A stretch of 64,000 nucleotides of DNA from Bacillus kexueae (GCF_022809095.1 NZ_JALAZE010000004.1:159136-223135); one strand, 5' to 3'; counted from the stretch's first letter, positions 1-9,075 are shown. Translations and numbers: made by a program. Notes: a model not told the origin generated them from the sequence alone.

Positions 1-2
1 GG

Positions 3-131
3 GATACGCCGGAGGAAATTTTAAATCAAGCTCATGTCAAACTTGGAGATACCTATCCTTTTCCTATCATTGATCATGCTTATGCTCGCGAACGCGCTCT
101 TTGTGCCTATGAGCGGATAAAAGGTAAGTAG
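3..131 (+). CDS. Deoxyribodipyrimidine photolyase, C-terminal fragment
   Basis: Only the last 42 codons are in the window; the 5' part lies outside. The readable tail contains YPFPIIDHAYARERALCAYE, which matches the usual C-terminus of CPD photolyases and cryptochromes (the 'YP.PIVDHK.AR..AL..Y' ending that follows the FAD-binding helical domain). The family repairs cyclobutane pyrimidine dimers with light, FAD and an antenna chromophore. The frame is open from base 3 to a TAG stop at 129. The identification rests on a short terminal motif, so it is good but not certain. It reads towards the convergent DinB-family gene, with about 65 bases between them. Confidence 0.7.
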   Translation, partial: DTPEEILNQAHVKLGDTYPFPIIDHAYARERALCAYERIKGK

Positions 132-196
132 AATTCAATATTGCTGTTAAAAAGCACGTAGGCCCCTGCTCTAGCTGAGAGGGGCCTAATTGTACA

Positions 197-685
197 TTAT
201 TCGCCGATAACTTCTTTCATTTTAAGACCATTTTTAATTCCTTTAATACACCCATTATGTTCACTTTCATGGAATAATGAGAACAATAATAGCTCTCCTA
301 TCGTCTCAAGCTTTAATGGACCAGCTTCAAATGGTTGAGCTATTTTCTCATCTAAGCGATTTTCAAATGTCTCCTTTACACGATACATTTGTTCTTGAAG
401 AATGTTTTTAATTTCTTCTAACGAAGGTGGCTCTTTTGTCCACTCCGAAGGGCGTGTACCTTTTTGAAATAATTCTGCATAACCTTCTGGAATGTTAACA
501 GGTTCACCAGAGAAATGAAATACAATTTGTTCTAACGAAACATATACATGTCCCGCCTGCCATAAAAGGTGATGCGGGAACCCATCAGGTATTTCCTGAG
601 CCATCTCTTCAGAAACATCATTTAAGTTGTGTAAAAGGACATGTCGAACGAACTCATATTGATTAAATAAAGAACGATTTTCCAT
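197..685 (-). CDS. DinB-family putative metal-dependent protein
   Basis: A 162-residue four-helix-bundle protein of the DinB/YfiT superfamily. The three histidines that usually form the metal site are visible: H46 in WQAGH, and H139 and H143 in FHESEH. Members are often thiol transferases or damage-inducible enzymes, but the substrate cannot be told here. It is the last gene of an apparent operon ArsR regulator - AHSA1 protein - DinB protein, and starts 20 bases after the AHSA1 stop with a purine-rich GGGGGAAATG ribosome site. Co-transcription with an ArsR-type repressor suggests a small-molecule or stress-responsive role; this is inference. Confidence 0.8.
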   Translation of the reverse strand: MENRSLFNQYEFVRHVLLHNLNDVSEEMAQEIPDGFPHHLLWQAGHVYVSLEQIVFHFSGEPVNIPEGYAELFQKGTRPSEWTKEPPSLEEIKNILQEQMYRVKETFENRLDEKIAQPFEAGPLKLETIGELLLFSLFHESEHNGCIKGIKNGLKMKEVIGE

Positions 686-705
686 CTTTCATTTCCCCCA
701 ATCCA

Positions 706-1158
706 TTAAAAATATGTTGCTAACTTATCATCAAGCGTACTGGACCAGCCTTGGTTATGATTTTGAGCAGCTTCCTCACTTGGAAGGCAATCATGAACGA
801 TGGCAAGCTCCATTGATTTCTCACTAATTTCCTTAAATAACACTGTGACAACCGTTTCCGGAAACTCTTGCTCATCACTTTCCCATTTCCAAGTAAATAC
901 TAGCTTCTCATTTGGCATAACTTCTAAATACTTTCCGACTAATACATGTTTTTGGCCCTCTGCATTTTCCATAACTAAACGATAGGTACCTTTTGCTTCG
1001 ACATTCATTTCCTCAATAGCTACTTGATACCCTTTAGGTCCCATCCACATTTTAAACTGCTCTGGCTTTGTCCATGCTTCAAACATACGCTTAGCCGATA
1101 CGGCATACTCACGTTTTAATTCTAGAGTAAATAACTTATCTGGACTCATCGTAATCAT
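706..1158 (-). CDS. SRPBCC / AHSA1-domain protein
   Basis: 150 residues with the START-like fold of the Activator of Hsp90 ATPase homologue 1 family (KREYAVSAKRMFEAWTKPEQFKMWMGP at the start of the domain; WKWESDEQEFPETVVTVLF in the sheet region; GW near the C-terminus). Such proteins bind hydrophobic ligands in a helix-grip cavity; the ligand is unknown. The start codon overlaps the stop of the upstream ArsR gene by four bases (ATGA), which implies translational coupling. ArsR-AHSA1 pairs are a very common bacterial arrangement in which the regulator controls the AHSA1 gene. No odd residues are seen. Confidence 0.85.
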   Translation of the reverse strand: MITMSPDKLFTLELKREYAVSAKRMFEAWTKPEQFKMWMGPKGYQVAIEEMNVEAKGTYRLVMENAEGQKHVLVGKYLEVMPNEKLVFTWKWESDEQEFPETVVTVLFKEISEKSMELAIVHDCLPSEEAAQNHNQGWSSTLDDKLATYF

Positions 1159-1496
1159 TCATCTTCCTCCTTCGTTTCCATTAAAAATTGTTCCAATCTT
1201 GTTAGACGATCCTCCCAGAAGCTACGCCAATAGTGTAGCCATTCAATAGCATCCTTCATTTTTTCAGGCTGTAAAAAATAATACTTATACCGCCCCTCCT
1301 TCCGAAAGGAAACGATCTGTGCCTTTTCAAGCACTTTCAAATGCTTCGTAACGGCTGGCAATGACATATCAAAGGGTTCAGCTAACTTCTTAACAGTCTT
1401 TTCCCCTTTTGAAAGCTCTTCAATAATTTTCCTTCTGGTAGGATCTGAAAGAACAGAAAATACATCATCTAAGTGATTCTCTTGATAGTTAACCAT
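1155..1496 (-). CDS. ArsR-family winged-helix transcriptional regulator
   Basis: 113 residues with the ArsR/SmtB winged-helix core: VFSVLSDPTRRKIIEEL, then the recognition helix region DMSLPAVTKHLKVLEKAQIV and the wing RKEGRYKYYFL. There is no cysteine metal-binding box, so it belongs to the AHSA1-linked (SdpR-like) group rather than to metal sensors. It is first in the operon with the AHSA1 and DinB genes. There is no Shine-Dalgarno sequence before the ATG at 1496, and a consensus-like promoter puts the transcript start at about the ATG, so the mRNA is probably leaderless. The N-terminus (MVNYQ then SDPTRR at the normal distance) agrees with this start. A 24-bp perfect palindrome centred on the start codon is the likely autoregulatory operator. 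Confidence 0.88.
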   Translation of the reverse strand: MVNYQENHLDDVFSVLSDPTRRKIIEELSKGEKTVKKLAEPFDMSLPAVTKHLKVLEKAQIVSFRKEGRYKYYFLQPEKMKDAIEWLHYWRSFWEDRLTRLEQFLMETKEEDE

Positions 1497-1532
1497 ATGG
1501 TTAACTATAATTCATTAATTTATATTCGTCAA
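1485..1532 (-). promoter_or_regulatory. arsR promoter and palindromic operator; leaderless start
   Basis: On the minus strand TTGACG (1532-1527), a 17-base spacer and TATAGT (1509-1504) form a sigma-A-type promoter. The expected start point, 6 to 8 bases after the -10, falls at 1498-1496, i.e. on the ATG of the ArsR gene. A perfect 24-bp palindrome (1485-1508, half-site ATAGTTAACCAT) covers the -10, the start point and codons 1-4. Repressor binding there would block RNA polymerase. The sequence facts are direct; the operator role is inferred from its position and ArsR-family practice. Confidence 0.75.
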
Positions 1533-1781
1533 GGAGCTTACCTCGGTTCTTTTATTTTCTCGGTGCAACATGATTTCTTTCATTCCTCTTATTTCTTAAA
1601 AACCCAATTTTGGAAGGTTTTATTTCATTGAAGCATTTAGATAACAAGAAATAAACATAGCTATTTACACAAAAAGTTTCTTTAAGTAAAATTTATTTGA
1701 CTAGGCAAACTTTTATTTTTTTATCTAAAAAGTTTCCTTAGACCAAAATAATGTCTTTAATGCAAAAAAGGAGGTAGTAGT
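1533..1781. other. AT-rich divergent intergenic region
   Basis: No gene. It separates the leftward ArsR operon from the rightward DoxX gene. An imperfect direct repeat is visible (AAAAAGTTTCTTTAAG near 1672 and AAAAAGTTTCCTTAGA near 1728, about 57 bases apart) and may be a regulator site for the DoxX gene. TTGACT near 1697 is a possible -35 for that gene, but its -10 spacing is not ideal. GGAGG at 1770-1774 is the DoxX ribosome site. Confidence 0.4.
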
Positions 1782-2270
1782 TTGCAGTTAATTTCTCATC
1801 TAATCGTCATCATTCGTCTACTTTTTGGCATTGGCTGGTTTTTGGCAGGATGGACGAAAATAGTAGAAAAACAGTGGTTCCACCAACCAGGACAATTTTT
1901 AAGTAACTATTTAACCGAGTCTTTACAAAAAGAGAATGTCCCAAGCTTTTATAAATTATTTATTGAGCATGTTGCATTAGAACACGTTCTTTTTTTCAAT
2001 TACACCATTCCAATTGCGCAAATGGTATTAGGTATTTTTCTACTTATAGGCCTTTTTACCATCCCATCCATTCTCTTTTGTCTTTTTATGCATATTAATT
2101 TCATTTTATCAGGAAATATGAACTTTCTTAGCCTTACCCTCTATACAAGTGGATTTATTCTTCTTTTGTTTCGCTCCCACTTACAAGTATGGAGTTTTAA
2201 TATGAAAAACCTTTACCAATCTTCAACAAAATCAAATAAGTTCTCTAATGAAGATCAAGCAACTATATAA
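1782..2270 (+). CDS. DoxX-family membrane protein
   Basis: 162 residues, four predicted membrane segments (about residues 5-25, 72-92, 92-110 and 113-132) with the DoxX-type opening helix IIRLLFGIGWFLAGWTKI. The start is a TTG at 1782 placed about 8 bases after a strong AAAGGAGG ribosome site (1767-1774); no ATG fits better. DoxX proteins are poorly understood inner-membrane proteins, some tied to quinone or thiosulfate oxidation and to oxidative stress. The C-terminal 25 residues are polar (SSTKSNKFSNEDQ) and probably cytoplasmic. The gene is monocistronic, with a hairpin following the stop. Confidence 0.7.
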   Translation: MQLISHLIVIIRLLFGIGWFLAGWTKIVEKQWFHQPGQFLSNYLTESLQKENVPSFYKLFIEHVALEHVLFFNYTIPIAQMVLGIFLLIGLFTIPSILFCLFMHINFILSGNMNFLSLTLYTSGFILLLFRSHLQVWSFNMKNLYQSSTKSNKFSNEDQATI

Positions 2271-2285
2271 TTTAATATAAAAGGA

Positions 2286-2322
2286 GGTGTCCCAATGTAG
2301 CTGGGACACCCATTCTTTCTTT
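2286..2322 (+). terminator. Probable terminator after DoxX gene
   Basis: GGTGTCCCA (2286-2294) pairs with TGGGACACC (2302-2310) over a 7-base loop, 15 bases after the stop. The following tract is T-rich but interrupted by C, so it is weaker than a consensus rho-independent terminator. Confidence 0.55.
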
Positions 2323-2339
2323 GAAAATACAAGACTTTT

Positions 2340-2510
2340 CTAAAATAATTGTTTTTGGTCATACACTTCATTGCGAAAGGCGGACTCTTTCCGTGGGCAC
2401 AGCCTGTCTATTTTCGGCTCCACTTTTCTAATAGTCTCCTCATCTCGCAAGCTCGTCAGCGGGGTATTAGGCTCGTGCTGTACTCTAAGAGGATACTTCA
2501 TAAACGTGAG
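2340..2510. repeat. Degenerate MITE-like intergenic repeat, copy R1
   Basis: Contains the family core GGCGGACTCTTTCCGTGGGC (from 2379) followed by CAGCCTGTCT and GGCTC, comparable with the copies near 5,860 and 45,807. It shares the leader TTGTTTTTGGTCATACA with the copy at 63,225, so these two may form a subgroup. No coding potential. Ends are not precisely definable. Members of this repeat type are common between genes in Bacillaceae genomes. Confidence 0.6.
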
Positions 2511-2518
2511 TAGATCCT

Positions 2519-2719
2519 ATGATTGAGCCTCTCTTGCGGAACTATTTTTCTCAGTTTTATGAAAAAATTTTATCGCTACTTCTTTTTAATGGCACCCATA
2601 TGGAATCACTCAATCATTGCCTTCTTACACGTGATGAACTAAAAGAAGACCTTAAAGTTAAGGAACTTAGCTCCACAATTATTGTTCCAAACGATGGGGA
2701 AACATTATATAACTTGTAA
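2519..2719 (+). CDS. Small ORF of doubtful coding status
   Basis: A 66-codon frame directly after repeat R1. No ribosome site precedes either the ATG at 2519 or the internal ATG at 2600. The second half (LTRDELKEDLKVKELSSTII) looks protein-like and amphipathic, and a strong terminator follows the stop, so it may be the remnant 3' end of a gene cut by the repeat. I do not recognise a family. Confidence 0.25.
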   Translation: MIEPLLRNYFSQFYEKILSLLLFNGTHMESLNHCLLTRDELKEDLKVKELSSTIIVPNDGETLYNL

Positions 2720-2730
2720 ACTGATTAAAT

Positions 2731-2769
2731 GCGTCGATGCTAGAAAAACATCGACGTATTTTTTCGTTT
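2731..2769 (+). terminator. Rho-independent terminator
   Basis: CGTCGATG (2732-2739) pairs with CATCGACG (2749-2756), followed by a run of T interrupted once. It ends whatever transcript reads through the small ORF before it. Confidence 0.75.
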
Positions 2770-3039
2770 TTCATCTTTTTGTTAAAACCATCCAAAAAGA
2801 TACGTATTTCTTTTGCAGAAATAGGGCAAATACAATATGCTTAAAGATAGATACGTATTGATCCATTTTCAATTACATTTTGTAACTGCAAAAATAATGA
2901 TTTAGCAAACTTGCTTATTTATTTCCCTTCATACAAATGGCTAGCTAAATAATCTTACTTGTAGTATCTAGCTTTCCACGTCAAACTTACCATTAATTTT
3001 GAATTTCTCAACTCTCTCTAAAAAAATTAGATAAATCTC

Positions 3040-3093
3040 TTTACAAAAACAAGATTTTATATAATAATAAATTTGTGATTAGAATTATTATAA
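3040..3093 (+). promoter_or_regulatory. ahpC promoter with PerR box
   Basis: TTAGAATTATTATAA at 3079-3093 matches the Bacillus PerR box (TTATAATNATTATAA) with one mismatch. A plausible sigma-A promoter lies just upstream (TTTACA at 3040-3045, AT-rich -10 near 3062-3067). Known biology: PerR represses ahpCF in Bacillus and releases it on peroxide oxidation. The box placement 30 bases before the ahpC start fits that control. The exact -10 is uncertain in this AT-rich stretch. Confidence 0.8.
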
Positions 3094-3123
3094 TCTAAAT
3101 CAAGTACAAGGAGGCTAATGACT

Positions 3124-3687
3124 ATGTCATTAATCGGTAAAGAGGTAAAACCTTTTGCAGCGAAAGCATTCAAAAACGGTGAATTCATCGACGTAACAAA
3201 CGAAGATTTAAAAGGTCAATGGAGTGTATTCTGCTTCTATCCAGCAGATTTCACATTCGTATGCCCAACTGAACTTGAAGACCTTCAAAACCATTACGCT
3301 GAATTAAAAGAACTTGGCGTTGAAGTATACTCTATCTCAACTGATACACACTTCACACACAAAGGTTGGCACGATAGCTCTGAAACAATCGGTAAAATCG
3401 AGTACGCAATGATCGGTGACCCATCTCAAACAATTTCTCGTAACTTCGAAGTATTAAACGAAGAAGAAGGTCTTGCTGATCGTGGTACATTCATCATCGA
3501 TCCAGACGGTGTTATCCAAGCAGTAGAAATTAACGCTGGCGGAATCGGCCGTGATGCAAGCACATTAATCAACAAAATCAAAGCAGCTCAATACGTTCGC
3601 AACAACCCAGGCGAAGTTTGCCCTGCAAAATGGCAAGAAGGCGGAAAAACACTTAAGCCAAGCCTTGATTTAGTAGGTAAAATTTAA
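3124..3687 (+). CDS. ahpC: Alkyl hydroperoxide reductase subunit C (peroxiredoxin)
   Basis: 187 residues, the usual AhpC length. The peroxidatic cysteine is C47 in FTFVCPTE, and the resolving cysteine is in GEVCPAKW near residue 166. It reduces H2O2 and organic peroxides in the cytoplasm and is recycled by AhpF at NADH expense. I chose the ATG at 3124 (MSLIGKEV, standard N-terminus) because it lies 9 bases after AAGGAGG; the ATG two codons upstream is only 3 bases from it. The gene is followed 15 bases later by ahpF in one operon and is preceded by a PerR box, so peroxide induction is expected. No abnormal residues. Confidence 0.97.
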   Translation: MSLIGKEVKPFAAKAFKNGEFIDVTNEDLKGQWSVFCFYPADFTFVCPTELEDLQNHYAELKELGVEVYSISTDTHFTHKGWHDSSETIGKIEYAMIGDPSQTISRNFEVLNEEEGLADRGTFIIDPDGVIQAVEINAGGIGRDASTLINKIKAAQYVRNNPGEVCPAKWQEGGKTLKPSLDLVGKI

Positions 3688-3702
3688 GGAGCGGAATAAA
3701 AA

Positions 3703-5232
3703 ATGGTACTTGAAGCAGATATTAAGACACAGTTAAATCAATACTTACAGCTATTAGAAAGCGATATTGTCTTAAAAGTCAGTGCAGGTACCGATGAGAT
3801 TTCAAAAGAGATGCTAGCTCTTGTCAATGAGCTAGCATCTATGTCATCTCAAATATCGGTAGAACATGCACAATTAAAAAGAACACCAAGCTTTAGCGTG
3901 AACCGTGTAGGCGAAGACACAGGTGTCACATTTGCCGGTGTTCCATTAGGACATGAATTCACCTCTTTAGTACTTGCCCTCTTACAAGTAAGTGGCCGAG
4001 CACCAAAAGTTGACGAAAGTGTTATTACAAAAATTAAAAACTTAAAAGGTGAATATCACTTCGAATCTTATGTTAGCTTAAGTTGTCACAACTGTCCAGA
4101 GGTAGTTCAAGCCTTAAACATGATGAGCGTTTTAAATCCGGGTATTACCCATACGATGATCGATGGCGCGGCTTTCAAAGAAGAAGCTGAGAGTAAAAAC
4201 ATCATGGCTGTACCATCAGTATTCTTAAATGGGGAATTCTTCAGTGGTGGACGCATGACAATTGACGAAATCCTTGCTAAGCTTGGAGACGGTCCAAGTG
4301 CGGAGGAATTTTCCTCAAAAGAACCGTACGATGTACTCGTAGTAGGTGGAGGACCTGCTGGATCGAGTGCGGCCATTTATGCTGCTCGTAAAGGCATTCG
4401 TACAGGTATCGTTGCCGAACGTTTCGGTGGCCAAGTGCTTGATACAATGAGCATTGAAAACTTTATTAGTGTCAAACATACAGAAGGACCAAAACTTGTG
4501 GCAAGCCTTGAAGAGCACGTAAAAGATTATAACGTGGACGTGATGAATTTACAGCGTGCCGTTCGCTTAGAGAAGAAAGATTTATTCGAAGTCGAACTTG
4601 AAAATGGCGCTGTACTACAAAGTAAATCTGTTATTATTTCAACAGGTGCGCGTTGGCGCAACTTAGGCATTCCTGGCGAACAAGAGTTCAAGAATAAAGG
4701 GGTAGCCTATTGTCCACACTGTGACGGACCACTATTCGAAGGTAAGCACGTAGCGGTAATCGGCGGAGGAAACTCCGGTGTCGAAGCTGCCATCGACTTA
4801 GCTGGTATCGTCGACCATGTCACATTATTTGAATATATGCCAGAATTAAAAGCAGACGAAGTCCTTCAAAAGCGTCTCTATAGCCTACCAAACGTAACTG
4901 TACTAAAAAATGTACAAACGAAAGAAATTACAGGAACAGATAGCGTTGAAGGCATCACATACATCGACCGTGAAACGGGCGAAGAAAAACAAATTGCATT
5001 ACAAGGCGTCTTTGTACAAATCGGCCTTGTTCCAAATACAGATTGGCTCGAAGGAACTCTTGAGCGTACACGCTTCGGTGAAATCATCGTAGACCAACAC
5101 GGCGCTACAAGCATTCCGGGAGTCTTTGCAGCAGGTGACTGCACAAATAGCCCTTACAAACAAATCATCATCTCCATGGGTTCAGGGGCTACAGCAGCAC
5201 TAGGTGCATTCGACTATTTAATTCGCAATTAA
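3703..5232 (+). CDS. ahpF: Alkyl hydroperoxide reductase subunit F
   Basis: 509 residues, full length. The N-terminal double thioredoxin-fold carries the redox pair C128/C131 (SCHNCPEV). The flavoprotein part begins with the FAD motif [12 protein letters not shown] near residue 214, then the active disulfide YCPHCDG near 336 and the NAD(P)-binding [10 protein letters not shown]. It passes electrons from NADH via FAD and both dithiols to oxidised AhpC. A ribosome site AAGGAG overlaps the ahpC stop. It is the second and last gene of the operon, closed by a strong terminator. Confidence 0.97.
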   Translation: MVLEADIKTQLNQYLQLLESDIVLKVSAGTDEISKEMLALVNELASMSSQISVEHAQLKRTPSFSVNRVGEDTGVTFAGVPLGHEFTSLVLALLQVSGRAPKVDESVITKIKNLKGEYHFESYVSLSCHNCPEVVQALNMMSVLNPGITHTMIDGAAFKEEAESKNIMAVPSVFLNGEFFSGGRMTIDEILAKLGDGPSAEEFSSKEPYDVLVVGGGPAGSSAAIYAARKGIRTGIVAERFGGQVLDTMSIENFISVKHTEGPKLVASLEEHVKDYNVDVMNLQRAVRLEKKDLFEVELENGAVLQSKSVIISTGARWRNLGIPGEQEFKNKGVAYCPHCDGPLFEGKHVAVIGGGNSGVEAAIDLAGIVDHVTLFEYMPELKADEVLQKRLYSLPNVTVLKNVQTKEITGTDSVEGITYIDRETGEEKQIALQGVFVQIGLVPNTDWLEGTLERTRFGEIIVDQHGATSIPGVFAAGDCTNSPYKQIIISMGSGATAALGAFDYLIRN

Positions 5233-5256
5233 TATCATAGGGACACACAATTTATA

Positions 5257-5299
5257 AAACACCCCTGCCAAAGAGCTATTTTTGGCAGGGGTGTTTTTT
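5257..5299 (+). terminator. ahpCF terminator
   Basis: A long perfect stem (ACACCCCTGCCAAA / TTTGGCAGGGGTGT) ending in TTTTTT, 25 bases after the ahpF stop. A textbook rho-independent terminator. Confidence 0.92.
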
Positions 5300-5422
5300 G
5301 CGCTGGAATAATTAATTAATTCTGAAGATTGCCCTCCTATAAATAGAATAATAATTTACGAGACTTCAATTGTAAGATACAATAAAATTACCTAAAATTT
5401 ACATATAAGAGAGGTGTTAATA

Positions 5423-5788
5423 ATGGCGAGTGTACAAACATTGATGTCGTGGACTTTTTACGAAGAAGTTTCTGTCCCAAATGACATTGAACAATTGCTA
5501 ATTGAAGGAGAAAAAGCGGAGGTCGCTTATAAAACTGTCCGTGACGTTGCAGTTGTAACTAACAAACGTTTTATTATCGCTGATCGACAGGGGATCACTG
5601 GGAAGAAAGTAGAAATATATACAATTCCTTTTAATTCGATTGTCATGTATTCGAGTGAAAATGGCGGTATGCTTGATATGAATGCAGAGATTGAACTTTG
5701 GACTAAAGCAGGACAATTCAAATTAAATCTAAATAAGAATGTTGATATTCGTAAGTTAGATCGCCTTATTGCTCAGCACATCTTGTAA
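5423..5788 (+). CDS. PH-domain protein (bacterial PH-like, bPH_1 type)
   Basis: 121 residues forming a single bacterial pleckstrin-homology fold: LLIEGEKAEVAYKTVRDVAV then VVTNKRFIIADRQGI and a C-terminal helix DIRKLDRLIAQHIL. These YvbH/YdjL-type domains form rings and are thought to act as membrane- or stress-linked scaffolds; the partner is unknown. I prefer the ATG at 5423, 8 bases after AAGAGAGG, over the GTG at 5414 that overlaps that site. The gene stands alone. Confidence 0.75.
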   Translation: MASVQTLMSWTFYEEVSVPNDIEQLLIEGEKAEVAYKTVRDVAVVTNKRFIIADRQGITGKKVEIYTIPFNSIVMYSSENGGMLDMNAEIELWTKAGQFKLNLNKNVDIRKLDRLIAQHIL

Positions 5789-5802
5789 TCAAAAATCAGT
5801 AA

Positions 5803-6118
5803 TGCTGTCCAAAAAGTACAGCACTTTTTTATCCTAATTTAAATCGGTTAAACTCATTCGGTGGCGGACGCTTTCCGCGGGCACGGCCTGTCTAGTTACG
5901 GCTCCTAGCGTCTACCGAACGACTCTCTCCCTCCCCTGCGATAAGTCGATATCTGCTCGTTTTACTCGTAGTATCTCCTTTATCTCAGTACGGAAGAGTC
6001 TCCCGTCAGTACAACGCTGGGCAGTCGCCGCCACCTTTCTTTCATTCAAAACCAATTGGAGAAATACTAGCTACTTTTCTCCCCTCATTCGATTTAAGGG
6101 ACTTATAAGACATCCCCA
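5803..6118. repeat. MITE-like intergenic repeat, copy R2 (longest copy)
   Basis: Begins with the hairpin TGCTGT/ACAGCA (5803-5823, ending in TTTTTT, which may also terminate the PH-domain gene). It contains GTGGCGGACGCTTTCCGCGG (5861-5880), GGCACGGCCTGTCT, and near its end GTCGCCGCCACC plus AAAACCAATTGG. The right end ATAAGACATCCCC resembles an inverted copy of the left end of the R3 copy (GGGGCTGTCT). No ORF. This fills the gap between the PH-domain gene and the histidine kinase; nothing else is seen there. Confidence 0.7.
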
Positions 6119-6164
6119 TTGATTCTTTTAGTCCTATCTATTTCGAGAGAAGTTTGTTATATGT

Positions 6165-8351
6165 TCATTCCACACTATTTAACACAACCACTACTTTAAA
6201 CAAATCTCCGTCCATTTCAATGTCTAGTTGACCTTCGTGGAGGTCGATAATGGATTTGGCAATTGCAAGTCCTAAACCAGATCCTTCGGTGTGCCGAGAT
6301 TCATCTCCACGTTTGAACCTTTCAAGTAACTCATCAAGGTTCTCGCTTAGTTCATATTTTGAGACATTTTTAAATGTCATCATCGCTTGATTTTCTACCT
6401 GTTGAAGTTGGATATAGACACGTGAATGTTCCAATGAGTATTTCAGGATGTTCCCAATTAAGTTATCGAATACGCGCCACAGCTTCTGCCCGTCCACGTA
6501 AGCATATACTGGCTTCTCTGCCGTCTTAATACGGAATTGAAGGTTGGATTCATTGATCCATTCATCGTATTCAGCTAGTGATTGATGCAGTAGTTGATTC
6601 AAGTCCACTCTTTCTTTCGTCAGTTCAATGTTACCACTCGTCATTTTCGACACTTCAAACAAGTCGTCGATTAATACTTTCAATCTTTTCGACTTCCGAT
6701 CGATAATTTCTACGTAGGCGGCTCGTTCTTCTTCTGATAATCCCTCTTTCTTAAGCAGCTCGGTATACGTAATGACAGACGTCAACGGTGTACGTAAATC
6801 GTGACTTACATTCGTAATCAGCTCCGTCTTTAATCGCTCACTTTTCGCTTGTACCTTTTGGGATTTTTTCACCGCTTCTTCCATTGCCGCAATATGTCGT
6901 GCTATCGACGCAAAAATTGACTGTCCCTCTATTGACAGCTCTTTTCCTTTTTGTCCGTTTGCCAGTGCCTCTGTTTTCTCTGCAATTTTGTTTAAATAGC
7001 CAACTTGTGTCATGAGCACCTTCACAACTGGAATTCCTACAACTCCAATTAAAATAAGGTAAAAAAGCAAGTGAAAAGGTGAAATGAAAGCCATTCCTAA
7101 CAGAACTCCTAAAGCATAAATTGCACCTAACAGTAAAAGCATTTGCGTACCCGTTTTCCAGTTTAAAAAGGCGTTTCGAAACGCATCCTTCAGTTGAAGA
7201 AGGACTCTGACGCCCCATTTCGCTATTTTATACATAATGGCGTTCTGCCATTGTTTACTTAAGTTATTTATAGATGTACTCTTTAATAGCAAGATGAATT
7301 GAACAAACGTAATTGCCCATAAAACGGAAGCTCCAACAAATGCCACAATCCCTTCCATACGAAGCGGAATCATATAAGGTTTCACAAGCAAACTTAACAC
7401 GAACGCGACTATACTCATACCGATAAATGCTACAATTCTTACATCGATTGGAAGCTTCTCGTATCCAGCACTCCATGAGTTTATCGCACCCCGTACCGTT
7501 TTCGACTTCCATAACATGAAAAATCCAATAAATAACCAACAAAAACTAAAGATTGTGTAAGCGAACAACCCCGTTCTCAACATTTGTTCTTGTTCATACT
7601 GTTCCATTAACTCATTTGATGAGGAAAGGGACTTTGGTACACCTATTTTCCCTACAAACACTTCCGTAGGTGAAGGACTCTCAATGCCAAGATCATCGTA
7701 AAAATGAAATTCATCGCTCGTCATCTTCATTTCTTTTATGTAGTGCATGGTTTCAGCTTTTATCTCTTCATTGTTTGGTAAGTTTGTATACACTTTCCCA
7801 GCTTTATTGCTTTCAAAGTAATAGACAAAACTATCTTTGTATGGCAAAGAGTTTTCATAATCGTATTCTTTCTCTTCGAAATAAGACTCAATTGCTTGCT
7901 CTTTTTCTTTTCGAATTTTCGCTTCGACATGTTCGTCACTTTCAAAATTTAGTTGAATATCTTCTAGTTTAGTATCACGTTCTTCTGTTAACACCTTTAC
8001 TAAGGCTTCATCCCCCATTGCAGCTGCTTCTTCAATGCGGCCCTCATATTGACCTCTAATATTGATTAACTGCTCAGAGAGTGAACCGTATCGATAGCGA
8101 TGCTCTAAAATCTCTTCTTCCGTTACAACAATTTTCTCTTTCACTTCTTCTTCAGTGATTCCACTCAGTTCAGTAAATGCAATATACTGAGACCATTCCC
8201 CAACATACGACTGAAAAGATTGTGATTCAAAGTAATTTTTCGTTAGAAGTAATTGACTGTAACTATAAAACGAAAGCAAGCTGCTAAACCCAATTGTCAT
8301 GACCATGCAAAATAACAAAATGATTCGTTTACCTCTCCATTTTGTAGCCAA
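6165..8351 (-). CDS. Sensor histidine kinase with large N-terminal sensor region
   Basis: 728 residues. One membrane segment lies near residues 10-32, then about 220 charged residues outside the membrane, then a group of about five more segments between roughly 256 and 448 (256-280, 302-355 as two, 402-448 as two). The HisKA domain follows with the phosphoacceptor in SHDLRTPLTS (near 514) and HATPase_c with GSGLGLAIAK near 695. The reading frame overlaps the upstream response-regulator gene by 23 bases, so the two are cognate. No neighbour (no ABC transporter) points to its signal. It differs from simple two-segment OmpR-partner kinases in the multi-segment membrane block. Confidence 0.9.
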   Translation of the reverse strand: MATKWRGKRIILLFCMVMTIGFSSLLSFYSYSQLLLTKNYFESQSFQSYVGEWSQYIAFTELSGITEEEVKEKIVVTEEEILEHRYRYGSLSEQLINIRGQYEGRIEEAAAMGDEALVKVLTEERDTKLEDIQLNFESDEHVEAKIRKEKEQAIESYFEEKEYDYENSLPYKDSFVYYFESNKAGKVYTNLPNNEEIKAETMHYIKEMKMTSDEFHFYDDLGIESPSPTEVFVGKIGVPKSLSSSNELMEQYEQEQMLRTGLFAYTIFSFCWLFIGFFMLWKSKTVRGAINSWSAGYEKLPIDVRIVAFIGMSIVAFVLSLLVKPYMIPLRMEGIVAFVGASVLWAITFVQFILLLKSTSINNLSKQWQNAIMYKIAKWGVRVLLQLKDAFRNAFLNWKTGTQMLLLLGAIYALGVLLGMAFISPFHLLFYLILIGVVGIPVVKVLMTQVGYLNKIAEKTEALANGQKGKELSIEGQSIFASIARHIAAMEEAVKKSQKVQAKSERLKTELITNVSHDLRTPLTSVITYTELLKKEGLSEEERAAYVEIIDRKSKRLKVLIDDLFEVSKMTSGNIELTKERVDLNQLLHQSLAEYDEWINESNLQFRIKTAEKPVYAYVDGQKLWRVFDNLIGNILKYSLEHSRVYIQLQQVENQAMMTFKNVSKYELSENLDELLERFKRGDESRHTEGSGLGLAIAKSIIDLHEGQLDIEMDGDLFKVVVVLNSVE

Positions 8352-9021
8352 TTCCCCACACCACCTTTAAATACCTTGGATTTTTTGGATCAATTTCAAT
8401 TTTCTCGCGAATTTTTCGAATGTGAACCGCTACTGTATTTTCGGCATTATATCCGGGCTCCTTCCATACAGACTCATAGATTTCATCAATGGAAAACACC
8501 CGCCCAGCATGCTTCATTAACAATTCCACAATCTTGTACTCAATCGGCGTCAACTTAACCGGTTCTCCATGAACTTTTACTTCTTTAGCCGCTATATCGA
8601 GCGTTAATCCATTCAAATCAATAACTTTTTGGACCCCTTCATACGTTCCTAGCGTTACATATCGTCGCAATTGAGATTTCACACGCGCTACAAGCTCCAT
8701 TGGATTAAATGGCTTCGTGACATAATCGTCCGCTCCGACTTGAAGACCTAAAATCTTATCGGTATCTTCACTTTTGGCGCTCAACATAATAATCGGGATA
8801 TTCCTCGTTTCCCGAATTTTATAGGTTGCTGCAATTCCATCAAGTTTTGGCATCATCACATCGACAATCATTAGATGAATCTCATACTCTTCTAGTAGCT
8901 GTAATGCTTCCAAGCCATCCTTTGCTTTTAATACCGTAATCCCTTCATTTTTCAAATAAATCTCGATTGCATCTCTTATTTCTTTCTCATCATCAACGAC
9001 CAGTACAAAATACTCGTTCAT
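8329..9021 (-). CDS. OmpR-family response regulator
   Basis: 230 residues. Receiver domain with DD pair (VVDDEKE), phosphoacceptor Asp in MIVDVMMPKLDG and the conserved lysine in VTKPF; C-terminal winged helix ending VVWGIGYKMER. It is first of the two-gene operon with the histidine kinase. Direct CTTAAG repeats one helical turn apart lie 78-94 bases upstream, so autoregulation is likely. Target genes cannot be told. Confidence 0.93.
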   Translation of the reverse strand: MNEYFVLVVDDEKEIRDAIEIYLKNEGITVLKAKDGLEALQLLEEYEIHLMIVDVMMPKLDGIAATYKIRETRNIPIIMLSAKSEDTDKILGLQVGADDYVTKPFNPMELVARVKSQLRRYVTLGTYEGVQKVIDLNGLTLDIAAKEVKVHGEPVKLTPIEYKIVELLMKHAGRVFSIDEIYESVWKEPGYNAENTVAVHIRKIREKIEIDPKNPRYLKVVWGIGYKMER

Positions 9022-9075
9022 TTCTACCCCCAGCTTTCTATATATCTCGTACTATCTTAATCATAAAAAGAAAAT

